Assembly (NCBI RefSeq): GCF_000743575.1
Contig: NZ_JQGC01000007.1
Span: forward strand, 1-64,000
DNA length: 64,000 bases
Source: Devosia riboflavina
GTDB taxonomy: Bacteria; Pseudomonadota; Alphaproteobacteria; Rhizobiales; Devosiaceae
Direction: 5' to 3'
The notes beneath the pieces were generated by a model. It had not been told where the DNA came from, searched no databases, and saw nothing but the letters and a program-made list of their open reading frames with translations. Below are positions 17,455 to 26,207 of the stretch, piece by piece (position 1 is the first letter of the stretch; the number at the start of each line of letters is the position of its first letter). The translations under genes were made by a program, and so were the position numbers.

Positions 17455-18744
17455 CTAACCGCCACTTCGTTCAAGGATCGAGGTGGCGTCAGCGACAAAT
17501 GCCTGTGCGGCATCTTCGGGAGACCGAACGCCGAAAGCGATTTCCTGAGAGATAGTGCCGAGAGCCTTGCTGAACTCGCCCGCCGCTGGAGGCGGAGACG
17601 GCGGCAGGGAACCAACCAGATCACCGAGCGAGGCGACATAGTCCAGTGCAAGGCGGCTTGCCGGCGTCAGGTCGTTCGAGATGGCGTCACGCACAGCAGC
17701 GCTGCAGGGAATGCCACGCTCCACGCCGAGGACCTTGGCAGCTTCCAGATTGGTGACGAAGTACGAAATAAAGGCGACCGCCTGTTCCGCATTTTGCGAC
17801 GTGCCGCTCACGGAGAAGAATTGCGACGGCTTGCGATAGTGACCGCCGGTCCCCTCGCCGATAAGGGGGTAGCTGGTCAAAGCCAGAGTGTCTGGGCTGA
17901 TACCTTGATAGACGACCAGCTCATTGGAATTGATGGGTGTCGTCGCCGCCTTGTTCATGATGATCATGCTGGCCTCTGCCGATGCCGAGCTCAATGCCTG
18001 GTCTTCGGCCGAGACGATAATGCCAGCCTCGCGCAGGTCGGACCATAGCCTGAACCATTCGAGGAGAGACGCTTCGTCGAAGCCAAGCCCGCCTTCCGCC
18101 GTGAACAAGGCGGCGCCGCGCTGGCGCAGCCAGTTCTCGAACACGATGTCGCTGCCCGAGGAGTCGGAAAGGACCTTGATGCCGTTTCGGACATTGGCGC
18201 TGGCGAACGCCTCGCCCATGTCGCGATAGTCATCATAGGTGGTTGTCAGGTTCGGCGGCGCGATGCCGACTTCCTCGAATACCGTGGCGTTGTAGATCAT
18301 GGATGCGGAATTGGCGCCAAGCGAGACGCCGTAAAGCTTGCCGCCGACCCGGCCGCCCGCGATCTGGTCCTCGTCGAAATCGGAGAGATTGAGCGTGCCG
18401 CCAAGATAATCGTCAAGCGGGGCGATCGCATTGCGCGAGGCGTATTCGACGATGTAGCGATAGTCCATTTGCAGGATATCAGGGGCATTGCCACCGGAGA
18501 CCTGCGTTGCCAATCGTGTCCAATAGTCGTCCCAGCCGATGAATTCCCCTTCGATATCGGTGCCAGCTTCAGCACTGAACATATCGGCGACAGCATAGGT
18601 GCGGGTGGCGCGGTCCTGGCCGCCCCAGAATGTCAGGCGCAGCGGAGCCTGCTGCGCGAATGCCGGCTGGAGGCCAAGAGCGCCCGAAGCGGCGAGCATG
18701 GTGCTCCCGAGGAGAAACTTGCGACGGGGAATGCGAACAGACAT
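17455..18744 (-). CDS. Family 1 (sugar-type) ABC transporter substrate-binding protein, orphan
   Basis: A 429-residue periplasmic protein. The N-terminus MSVRIPRRKFLLGSTMLA carries a twin-arginine-like RRKFL motif and a cleavage site after PAFA. The mature part begins PLRLTFWGGQDRA and contains APDILQMDYRYIVEYAS and GKLYGVSLGANSASMIYN, typical of MalE-like sugar-binding proteins. GGGAGG stands 5 bp before the chosen ATG. No permease or ATPase gene is adjacent. It is divergent from a LysR-type gene that probably regulates it. The sugar cannot be deduced. Confidence 0.85.
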   Translation of the reverse strand: MSVRIPRRKFLLGSTMLAASGALGLQPAFAQQAPLRLTFWGGQDRATRTYAVADMFSAEAGTDIEGEFIGWDDYWTRLATQVSGGNAPDILQMDYRYIVEYASRNAIAPLDDYLGGTLNLSDFDEDQIAGGRVGGKLYGVSLGANSASMIYNATVFEEVGIAPPNLTTTYDDYRDMGEAFASANVRNGIKVLSDSSGSDIVFENWLRQRGAALFTAEGGLGFDEASLLEWFRLWSDLREAGIIVSAEDQALSSASAEASMIIMNKAATTPINSNELVVYQGISPDTLALTSYPLIGEGTGGHYRKPSQFFSVSGTSQNAEQAVAFISYFVTNLEAAKVLGVERGIPCSAAVRDAISNDLTPASRLALDYVASLGDLVGSLPPSPPPAAGEFSKALGTISQEIAFGVRSPEDAAQAFVADATSILERSGG

Positions 18745-18877
18745 GGAGACCTCCCAAATTGCTTGGGAGCTGCTCTCCGGCAACATCCCGTATCAACAAG
18801 CTTAGCACGGAGTTGCGCTCTAGAAAAATACGAAAAAGAGCGTTTAAGATAGATAAAACCTATCAGCGGGGACGAGG

Positions 18878-19804
18878 ATGGATCGACTGCTGCATCAGTT
18901 CATCGCCATAGCCGAGACCGGCAGTATCAGGGCGGCGGCGGCCGTTCTCAATGTGACGCAGCCCACATTGACGGTGAATATGCGCAAGCTTGAAGAGGAT
19001 ATGGACGCCCGACTTTTCTCCAGGTCTTCGCGGGGGGTGCGGCTGACGCCATATGGAGAGGTCGTCTATGAGAACGCCCGTCTGATGCAGCGGCTCGACG
19101 ACAATATGCGCAAATCCGTCAACGACATGCGGGCGCGATCAGAACGCGGGATCAGCGTGGGTAGCGGCTACTCGTGGTGGACCGTGTTCGTCCGCGACAC
19201 GGTGCTCGATTACCAGCGGCTCAATCCCGGTGCACCGGTAGAAGTCAGTCTAGGCGACCAGATGCGCTGTCTGGACCAACTCCTGTCAGGCGATATTTCG
19301 CTTTTCGTCTCACACGAAATCCGGGGACTTAGCGCTAGTCTGGGGGCCCAATTCATCCGGCTGAGCCAAGTCTACAATGGTGTTTTCGTACGCAAGGAGC
19401 ACCCTTTGCTGGGCAAGCCCCGCACCCGCACGGAAATTGAATACTATCCGATGGTCACCAGTTCATTGACTGAAAGCCGCCAGCAGCGGTTCTTTGACGA
19501 GCATTGGCGACGGGCGAGGGGCGAAACCTCGTTTGGCCAGGAGAACCATGTCTTTGGCTCCAACTCAATTTCGGCCTGCATCGACTACCTCACCCATACC
19601 GATTCCTTCCTGCGCATATCGAACGTCATCGCGCCATACTTTGCGGAGCGCGGCATAGCTGAGGTCTCGCAGTCCGAACCCCTGTCCATGATCCCGATGG
19701 GGATTTATGTTCTGGCGGAAAGGCGAGGCGAGAAACGGCTTGAAGCCTTGCTCACGGCGCTTATGGTCGCCAGCCAGGAAAAGCTACCTCCGCCCCGCGA
19801 CTGA
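18878..19804 (+). CDS. LysR-family transcriptional regulator
   Basis: A 308-residue protein with the N-terminal winged helix typical of LysR: FIAIAETGSIRAAAAVLNVT and QPTLTVNMRKLEEDMDARLF, then RGVRLTPYGEVVYENARLM. The effector domain begins near residue 92 (GISVGSGYSWWTVFV). It is divergent from the orphan sugar-binding protein gene across 133 bp, the usual geometry for an LTTR and its target. The effector is unknown. Confidence 0.88.
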   Translation: MDRLLHQFIAIAETGSIRAAAAVLNVTQPTLTVNMRKLEEDMDARLFSRSSRGVRLTPYGEVVYENARLMQRLDDNMRKSVNDMRARSERGISVGSGYSWWTVFVRDTVLDYQRLNPGAPVEVSLGDQMRCLDQLLSGDISLFVSHEIRGLSASLGAQFIRLSQVYNGVFVRKEHPLLGKPRTRTEIEYYPMVTSSLTESRQQRFFDEHWRRARGETSFGQENHVFGSNSISACIDYLTHTDSFLRISNVIAPYFAERGIAEVSQSEPLSMIPMGIYVLAERRGEKRLEALLTALMVASQEKLPPPRD

Positions 19805-20235
19805 ACGGCTGTGTTGGGGCCCAAGGCCGACCAACGACGCTCCTGACGCGGTTGGTTGAGGCACAGCGATAGCGGAAAGACCAAGCAGTCTATTTCCTCG
19901 TGCGGGGCCGGCTCGCCCCTTGGGGATGATCGATAAAGCCGATCTCGATCGTAAGGCTCGTCTTGGCGGGAATGGGTGAACGCTCTTTCTATTCGGCGCT
20001 GATCTCGGGCTAGCGGGCGGGAGGCGGTGATCCCGGGCAAGCCTCATTTTGAAAGCGCCTCAGATATGGACTAGTTTTATGGCTTGTCAGTGCTGGTCTT
20101 CGGCAATGGCCGGGGTGACCCGTGCAATGGCATCTGAGCGCCCTCAAAGACAGGAGTGACGCCGATATTGCTGCTCGCCCGACGCGGGGCAGGGGGAATG
20201 ATCGATAACGCACCCTATCGACCGCACAACGGCTG
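19805..20235 (+). other. Intergenic stretch, probably decayed sequence
   Basis: No recognisable frame on either strand. It may include mutated N-terminal sequence of the glucokinase remnant that follows, but I could not align any piece. Confidence 0.4.
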
Positions 20236-20652
20236 ATGCAGGCGATCGGCAGTCATGAAGGTGGTCGAGTGCTTTTCCTCGGTCTCGGCACACGGCTTGG
20301 CGCTGCCATGATCGTCGAAAACGTCGCCCAGACCATGGAACTTGCGCATCTGCCCTATCGCAAGGGGAGCACCATGACAAATGGCAAAAGCACGTCTTCG
20401 ACGCCGGGGAACAGCTCACGGCGGGCCTTGGAGCCGGGCTATGTGGTCATCGGCGGCGCCAATGTCGCCAGGCTCGACAAACTGCCGCCAAAAGCCCGGC
20501 GCGGCGACAATACCAACGCTTTAAAGGGGCGGCTTCGCCCTGTGGTTGGACAGGACGCTCGTCGTCTAGGGTGGCGCCAAATGGCAGGCGTTGCCATCGA
20601 TGCGTTCGACCCCATTTCGGCCGCTAGCGCCCGTCGGCTGGATATGAAATAG
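20236..20652 (+). pseudogene. Remnant of a polyphosphate-glucokinase/ROK-type gene
   Basis: The open frame encodes GRVLFLGLGTRLGAAMIV and MELAHLPYRKGS, then LEPGYVVIGGANVARLDK and LPPKARRGDNTNAL. These are the central and C-terminal motifs of polyphosphate glucokinase-type ROK proteins. The segment between, normally around 40 residues, is replaced by out-of-family sequence; another frame there reads DKWQKHVFDAGEQL, so at least two frameshifts plus a deletion are present. The N-terminal half with the phosphate-binding loop is absent. GLGTGLGS, usual in the family, is changed to GLGTRLGA. A non-functional relic is the best reading. Confidence 0.7.
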
Positions 20653-20721
20653 CTGACATTGTAGACGATGGCGGGATGGGGCAGAGTCCGAGGCAAATGC
20701 CGGTCTATGGAGATGCTAGCA

Positions 20722-21336
20722 ATGCTGGAAACCCCTATTCTCAACACGGTATCGTTTCGTCGAACCGCTTACAGAGATCGAGATGCTATCGAGTTGACCC
20801 TGCCGAGCTCCGTCAACCAAGACCCGGCAACAGAGACACTAGTCGACCGAGACTTTATGGCTTGGTCTCGAGATTTCGACTTTACGGATGGCACTATCGA
20901 GCTTTCGGTGGCCAGTGTTTTGGCCAACCACGCCCCAGCTTATGCGCGTGGCTTCATCGGAGTGGCCTTCCGGATCGACGAGCAACAACGATTCGAGAGT
21001 ATCTATCTCCGACCCGCCAATAGCCGCGTGGACGATCAAGTGCGTCGAAATCGATCGGTGCAGTACGTTTCCTACCCCGACTACACCTTCCCCCGGCTCA
21101 GGGCGGAAGAGCCTGGCCGATACGAAACCTACGTCGATATTCCAATGGAGGAGTGGATTGACCTGCGACTGGAAGTGGCAGGCTCGGCCGCTCGCCTCTT
21201 CGTCAACAGTTCGATTCACCCCGTCCTTGTCGTTACCGATTTGAAACTTGGGGCTGCGCAGCGTGGTGGTATCGGGCTTTGGATCGAGGCCGGGACAGTG
21301 GGATATTTCGCCGATCTTGTGGTCACCTCCATATAG
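20722..21336 (+). CDS. Concanavalin-like (DUF1080-type) domain protein, unknown function
   Basis: A 204-residue protein dominated by beta-strands: FMAWSRDFDFTDGTIELSV, ARGFIGVAFRIDEQQRFES, IYLRPANSR, YPDYTFPRLR, WIDLRLEVAGSAARLFVN and GGIGLWIEAGTVGYFADL. This order matches the jelly-roll fold of DUF1080/3-keto-disaccharide hydrolase-like and LamG domains. No signal peptide is obvious. Several ATGs are possible; 20722 has GGAG about 9 bp upstream. It stands alone between the glucokinase remnant and a convergent reductase gene. No catalytic residues can be assigned. Confidence 0.6.
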   Translation: MLETPILNTVSFRRTAYRDRDAIELTLPSSVNQDPATETLVDRDFMAWSRDFDFTDGTIELSVASVLANHAPAYARGFIGVAFRIDEQQRFESIYLRPANSRVDDQVRRNRSVQYVSYPDYTFPRLRAEEPGRYETYVDIPMEEWIDLRLEVAGSAARLFVNSSIHPVLVVTDLKLGAAQRGGIGLWIEAGTVGYFADLVVTSI

Positions 21337-21532
21337 GGCGTGAAGTGGGGCCGCTTTGGCTTGATTGTGTCCATTTGCAGACTGTCTGAATTTCCTGAAG
21401 AGTTTCGGCTGCCGCCAGGGGTGCGAAAGAGCCGAACGGAGTAGGACCGTTCTCGACCCCATCGTTTCCGTCAGCGCTTCGCTTCCGCAATCACAGCTTC
21501 TGGCCCGAAGTAGACGTCCACTCCTCGGCGCG

Positions 21533-22573
21533 CTAGCGTTTTAGGCTGAGCCAGCCATGTTTCTCCATGCTGTCGATTGTGTCGCGGACACTCCGGCGTT
21601 GGTCGGTGTACGCATATCGATAGACGCCGGGATATTTGGTCCGATACTCGTTTTTGTGGCCGAGCTTGCCGTAGATACCGCTTATGTCGGTGACGACAAA
21701 GCGCAGTAGCCCAAGAATCCAGGTGGGCATAACAAAGGTCGAGGGTTTCAGGCCACGCTCGCCATAGAGCTCGCGAATGATGCGGGGCAGCTCCACCATC
21801 TTGCCGGTAACGCCGAAGCAAAAATGGCGATGGCCATCGGTTGAAGGATTGTTCATCACCGCGATATGCATGAGAGCAACGTCGCGCACGTCGACCGAGT
21901 GACCCATCATGTCGAGCGAGAACGGCGGGTTACGATCGATCATTCCCTTGATTGTCTGGAGGCTATAGCGGGCCCAGGGCACAAGCGATGGCCCTAGAAT
22001 GAAGCCGGGACAAACGGTGGTGAGGGGTACGTGGCGCGGGTTGCGGCGGGAATCGCGGGCCATTTCCCAAGCAAGCCTCTCTGCCAGCGTTTTCGACCGA
22101 AAATAGTCGATGCGGCCGGCCCCACCCGACAGATCAGTCCAATCGTCCTCGGTGTAGAGCGTTTTGGATCGCGGATAGCCATAGGCGATGGCGGCTTCGG
22201 AGCTGGTGACCACCACCTTGCGGACACTGGGCGTGGCAAAGGCCGCCGCGAGCACAAACTCGGTTCCGGATACGGCGCCACCCGTGCGGTCGGTCTCGGT
22301 GGGAACCGCCTGGGGGCTCGCGACGTGAAAGACCCAGTCGACGCCCTGCATTGCTTCGGCCCATCCGGAACGGTTGCGTAGGTCGGCTGCGGCCAACTCC
22401 ACGCCGGGCAGGATGTCCAGCAACTGTCGGTTGCGCTCGTCGTAGCCGATATTGCGTACGGTGCCGCGAACGCGAAAGCCTTGGTCGAGCAGGTCCTTGG
22501 CGAGCCAGGACGCAACATAGCCGGAGACGCCGGTCACGAGGCACAAGTCCCCTGGTTTCATGAGGTTGGTCAT
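21533..22573 (-). CDS. Extended SDR NAD(P)-dependent epimerase/reductase
   Basis: A 346-residue protein like dihydroflavonol reductases. The nucleotide-binding motif is LVTGVSGYVASWLAKDLL, then ADLRNRSGW, a DWVFHVASP strand, and the catalytic Tyr-Lys in IDYFRSKTLAERLAWE. CPGFILGPSL is the usual extended-SDR motif after the active site. It probably reduces or epimerises a hydrophobic carbonyl substrate. It is the second gene after the exported patatin-like protein, separated by a strong hairpin, and the pair is divergent from a TetR gene. Confidence 0.85.
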   Translation of the reverse strand: MTNLMKPGDLCLVTGVSGYVASWLAKDLLDQGFRVRGTVRNIGYDERNRQLLDILPGVELAAADLRNRSGWAEAMQGVDWVFHVASPQAVPTETDRTGGAVSGTEFVLAAAFATPSVRKVVVTSSEAAIAYGYPRSKTLYTEDDWTDLSGGAGRIDYFRSKTLAERLAWEMARDSRRNPRHVPLTTVCPGFILGPSLVPWARYSLQTIKGMIDRNPPFSLDMMGHSVDVRDVALMHIAVMNNPSTDGHRHFCFGVTGKMVELPRIIRELYGERGLKPSTFVMPTWILGLLRFVVTDISGIYGKLGHKNEYRTKYPGVYRYAYTDQRRSVRDTIDSMEKHGWLSLKR

Positions 22574-22597
22574 TTTGGTGGTTTCCTTTCAGTTTGG

Positions 22598-22619
22598 GGG
22601 CGGCCGTCACCGGCCGCCC
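22598..22619 (-). terminator. Intercistronic hairpin between patatin and reductase genes
   Basis: GGGCGGCCG at 22598-22606 and CGGCCGCCC at 22611-22619 form a perfect 9-bp stem with a 4-base loop. It lies between the two genes without a T-tract, so it may stabilise the upstream message or lower readthrough rather than terminate fully. Confidence 0.6.
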
Positions 22620-22625
22620 GAATGT

Positions 22626-23558
22626 TCATTTCAGCAGCGCCGCAACGGCCTCAGCCGCAGCCGCACCATCAGCGAGGCCGAGTTCGACGGCCTGCGGACG
22701 TAGGCTCGGATCGAGAGCGCCGGCGATCAGCGGTGCAGCGTTTTCACCGCCCGTGATGCGGACGACCTTGAGGCCCTTGGCTTCGAGTTCGGTCAGCGCA
22801 GTTTCCTCAACGGTGTTGGAGAGGGTCGGGGTCGGCAGGCCGATATAGATGATGGCGTTGAGCCCCTTTTCGGCGACGATTTCCGGCGAGAAGGGCGTGC
22901 GGGGCGCGTCCGTATAGTGGCGACCATTGATCTCGACGGCCGGCATAAAGCCGGGCACGGCGGCAGAGGAGGCGACGGCAGCGGCGAGAGACACGTTGTC
23001 GTCGCGGTCCCAGAGCACGGTCTTGCCGGTTTCGGCATCGACCGTCGTGACGCGCAGGTCAACCTGCTGCGGCCAGTCAGAACCGGACAACATGGTACCC
23101 ACATAGCCAACAAGGTCAGCGCTCGAGATCGCCGTCTTCACCTCGACCGCGAGCTTGCCGATATGCTGGCCGCGCTCCTCGATCGTGCCGTCAGTGGAAA
23201 GAAGGGCCGCCATCAACTCGGGAGGAATGGCGGACATGCCTTCACCGGCCGGCACTGGTGCGGTGACGACCTGGCGGGTCCGCTCCTTCTCGACCTGGGC
23301 ATCGAGGTCGATCCCCGAGGCGTAGTATTCGCCGGCGAACGCGCCAGCGGAGGTGCCGACGACGATATCGACCTTGTCGAAGGTGAGGCCGGCCTGGTCG
23401 GCGAGCGCGGCGAGAACGCCGGTCTCCCAGGCGATGCCAGTCTCGCCGCCACCGCCAAGGATGATGCCGATCCGTGGTGTATCAGCGGCGGCAACAGGAA
23501 GGGTGCCGAACAGTGCGGCGGCGAGCATTGTAGGGATGAGGTTACGGGCAATGGTCAT
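22626..23558 (-). CDS. Exported patatin-like phospholipase
   Basis: A 310-residue protein with a signal peptide (IPTMLAAALFGTLPVAAA). The oxyanion loop GIILGGGGETGIAWETG and nucleophile elbow IVVGTSAGAFAGEYY give the Ser of the Ser-Asp dyad. The dyad Asp is probably in GRHYTDAPRTPF, where most relatives have Asp-Gly. It should hydrolyse lipid acyl esters in the periplasm or at the surface. GGAGA precedes the ATG. It is first in a two-gene operon with the SDR reductase, and the divergent TetR gene likely controls both. Confidence 0.85.
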   Translation of the reverse strand: MTIARNLIPTMLAAALFGTLPVAAADTPRIGIILGGGGETGIAWETGVLAALADQAGLTFDKVDIVVGTSAGAFAGEYYASGIDLDAQVEKERTRQVVTAPVPAGEGMSAIPPELMAALLSTDGTIEERGQHIGKLAVEVKTAISSADLVGYVGTMLSGSDWPQQVDLRVTTVDAETGKTVLWDRDDNVSLAAAVASSAAVPGFMPAVEINGRHYTDAPRTPFSPEIVAEKGLNAIIYIGLPTPTLSNTVEETALTELEAKGLKVVRITGGENAAPLIAGALDPSLRPQAVELGLADGAAAAEAVAALLK

Positions 23559-23771
23559 GATTGGTCTCCGTTTTTCAGGCGAGCGGCATCGCGCTGCGAA
23601 ACGCTGCGTTGATGGAACAGGGCGAGCAGGATCGCGCTCGAAAGAGCGGGATGCCTTCAGGCCTGCGAATGACGTGGAATTCAGTCTGGCGGTGTTGCCG
23701 CCGCTATAAGGTCATGTCTGTCAACTCGGTCTCCCTCTGGACACTGGTTGTTGCAATCGCCTAAGGTGGAT

Positions 23772-23828
23772 AAAACCGCACTCAATACGATATTGCATGA
23801 AGTAAGAAAACACACTGAGTGCAGTTTT
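23772..23828. promoter_or_regulatory. Candidate TetR operator: widely spaced inverted repeat
   Basis: AAAACCGCACTCA at 23772-23784 and TGAGTGCAGTTTT at 23816-23828 are inverted copies matching at 12 of 13 positions, separated by 31 bp. The half-site centres are 44 bp apart, about four helical turns. The right arm ends 15 bp before the TetR start codon. The position between divergent genes suggests autoregulation and control of the patatin operon. Confidence 0.6.
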
Positions 23829-23843
23829 GCAATAGGTAAAGTT

Positions 23844-24473
23844 ATGACGGATACAGAAGGACGAGAACCGCCCAAGGAAGGGCTCCGTGAGCGCAAGCGA
23901 CGTGAGACTCGCAAGCGGATTGCCGTAGAGGCGTTCAAGTTATTCAGGGAGCGCGGCTACAATGCCGTCACGGTGGACCAGATCGCCGAGGCCGCAGATG
24001 TGTCCAAGCGCACCTTCTTCGACTATTTCCCCAGCAAGGATGATGTGGTTGGTACGTGGCAGGACAGTTTCGTCACAGCGCTTGCCGACGCGGTGGCTGC
24101 CAGGCCGGATGGCGAGCCCATCGGCAGAGTTGTAGAAGAGGCCATGATCGATGCGCTTATGGCGTCGATCCCGCCAGATGCGGAATTCATCAACGAACTC
24201 ATCGAGAGCACCCCGAGCCTCAGAGTTAAGAATCAGTACAAGTACGTTGAGCTGGAATGGGCCCTGGTCGCTGCCCTGGCGGAGCGCTTCCCCGGTAAAT
24301 CGGCACTCAAGATCAAGGCGTTTGGCATGGTGGCCGTTGGCATGCTCCGGCTCGGCGTTGAGGAGTGGCACGCCCGCCGTCTCGCGGTGGCGGGAGACCT
24401 CCGTAAGTTCAACGCGGAGATGTACGGCCTATTGTGGGAAGAAATCGATGAAATCCGTTCAGGGGGCAGATAG
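23844..24473 (+). CDS. TetR-family transcriptional regulator
   Basis: A 209-residue protein with the TetR N-terminal domain: RRETRKRIAVEAFKLFRERG, YNAVTVDQIAEAADVSKR and TFFDYFPSKDDVV. The C-terminal ligand domain is not class-specific by eye. I chose the ATG at 23844 because the upstream in-frame sequence contains the palindromic operator-like region. It is divergent from the patatin/SDR operon, its likely target. Confidence 0.88.
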   Translation: MTDTEGREPPKEGLRERKRRETRKRIAVEAFKLFRERGYNAVTVDQIAEAADVSKRTFFDYFPSKDDVVGTWQDSFVTALADAVAARPDGEPIGRVVEEAMIDALMASIPPDAEFINELIESTPSLRVKNQYKYVELEWALVAALAERFPGKSALKIKAFGMVAVGMLRLGVEEWHARRLAVAGDLRKFNAEMYGLLWEEIDEIRSGGR

Positions 24474-24931
24474 GGGCCTTTGTCGGCACAAGAGAAGTTC
24501 AAGAATGTCCGGCTCCTGCGCGAAGCGGCCAGTAAAGCCTCGAAAGTTGCCGGTCTGTCTTCACCTGCCATCGACGTTCGCGCACCAATAACGGCAGCTT
24601 CTTTATCGCGGTTTATGTCAAGGGTCGTACGGCGTCGTCTGCCGCCTAGAGGTGGCATGCCAGACCTGGAAGAACGCCGACGAACGGCACGCGTTAGAAA
24701 TCAGCCGTTGCTGCTCGGCGTGAGGTCGTGCCGCACGGGGCTCGCGCTTCTCTTCGGGGTCGGCGCTTTGGCCGCCCCATGATGGGGTAAGAAAGGCGGA
24801 GTGGACCAATCTTTTGGGCGCCCTTACCGAGTGGGCAGGGCTGCTGCCAGTACGATCTCACGCCACCTTCGTCCCCGTGAGGACCTCTTTCCTGCCGAGG
24901 CAGAACCGCTAATGCTCCTGTAGATCGGCAA
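24474..24931 (-). other. Intergenic stretch next to IS110 remnant
   Basis: No gene recognised. Part of this may be non-coding or decayed sequence from the adjacent IS110 element, since no clean frame, inverted repeat or target duplication could be defined. Confidence 0.4.
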
Positions 24932-25420
24932 TCAGGCGGCCGCGGCGGCGGGTTCACTACCCCAGCGAAAGCTGCGCAAGGTGCCGCGCAGATCGGCATC
25001 GCCATCGAGCATCTTGCGCTGCACCAGTTTGCGCGCCGTCAGCAGCATGCGCTTCTCCTGGCTGAACTGCGTCTTCACATGCACTGGTTGAACAGGCCCA
25101 CCCGCATCATCTGAGCAATGCCGCGCGCGTCGTGTCGGCCAGACTTGTTGATCTGCTGCGCTTTCAGCAGCGACTTCATATGGCGTGTCTCGACGCAGAT
25201 CACGGGCAGACCGGCTTCCGCCATACCGTTGACCAGCCACTGCGACAGCGGCCCGGCCTCGATCCCGACGCGGCCAGTTCACGCCAATTGACGTTAGCAG
25301 CGTGACGATGTCGTCCGGCTCGGACGGAACCTTCTGCTCGCATATTACCTTGCCGGCCTCATCGACGACGCACACCGCCGTCTCCACAACCGACACGTCC
25401 AGTCCAACAAAACAGGCCAT
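24932..25420 (-). pseudogene. IS110-family transposase, truncated and frameshifted N-terminal part
   Basis: Starts MACFVGLDVSVVETAVCVV, the DEDD-type N-terminal signature of IS110 transposases. After LLTSIGVNW the frame breaks; another frame continues VGIEAGPLSQWLVNGMAEAG, LPVICVETRHMKSLLKA and KSGRHDARGIAQMMRVGL. The original frame then resumes at VHVKTQFSQEKRMLLTARKL and ends at RGTLRSFRWGSEP. Two compensating frameshifts and loss of the C-terminal half make it non-functional. Confidence 0.85.
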
Positions 25421-25653
25421 CGCCGTTGCTCCTTCCCTCGATGTCGAGGCCAAATGCGACCTCGCCAGCATGTACATGAAGGGCTGCAGCCTTCCGATCT
25501 CAGATCTCGCCGCAGCCGCCGCGATACACCAGCTTTCAGGAAATCGGAATCCTGGCCTAGACGGCTGGATTGGGGCTGAATGCCGACCGTCAGCTGCGAG
25601 ACTAGGATATGCAACATAACAAGCGGACGTCGGCGAGGTGCCCCACCCGACGA

Positions 25654-25926
25654 TCACCCCCTACCAGCATTTTGCCCGTAGTCGACCGGTCGGAAGCACC
25701 GGCAGAGCATTGCGCCCAGCGCCACGATCACCCAGCCAATACCGATGCCAACCAGGTCGGGAGCGAGATCGGCGAGCCGCGGATTGTTGCCAATCGTGGG
25801 CATCTGCACCACCTCCCATCCGACACCCACCACGAACCTCAACAGCGCTGCCAGCCGGAGGCGGCCGGCCCCGACCGCTAGCACACCGAGCAGGAAGATC
25901 ATGAGCATCGAGCTGATGTGCGGCAT
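25654..25926 (-). CDS. Small VanZ-like membrane protein, possibly N-terminally truncated
   Basis: A 90-residue frame with three hydrophobic segments: SMLMIFLLGVLAVGAGRL, LRFVVGVGWEVVQMPTIG and LAPDLVGIGIGWVIVALGAM. The order WEVVQ then ADLAPDLVGIGIGW resembles the end of VanZ-like proteins. The frame is open another 37 codons upstream (FGFGANHRGYRELIFDWD) but lacks a start codon there, so the gene may have lost its 5' end. Function unknown. Confidence 0.45.
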   Translation of the reverse strand: MPHISSMLMIFLLGVLAVGAGRLRLAALLRFVVGVGWEVVQMPTIGNNPRLADLAPDLVGIGIGWVIVALGAMLCRCFRPVDYGQNAGRG

Positions 25927-26207
25927 CTTGGTGGGCGCATTGGCAATAGCGAGCCAACTGATGTCCCAGTCGAAGATCAGTTCACGATAACCCCGGTGGT
26001 TCGCGCCGAAGCCGAACAGCGCGCGATGCTATGACAACGAAAGGCACCCAGCGTGCGGCGACCAAGATACTTCGCATGTGTTTTTCACTCGATTTGCCAC
26101 GTCGTGAGTTCGGCGCGTTCTCGATATCCACGAATTCCCATTTCGTTCACCTTCGGCCACCAATCGCCAAGGAATATGTTCCGATGCAAGGACGCATGTA
26201 GGACGGC

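Noticed and set aside
17287..18048. A 253-codon plus-strand frame opposite the sugar-binding protein
   Set aside because: Antisense shadow; mostly Arg/Ser/Gly composition and no motif.
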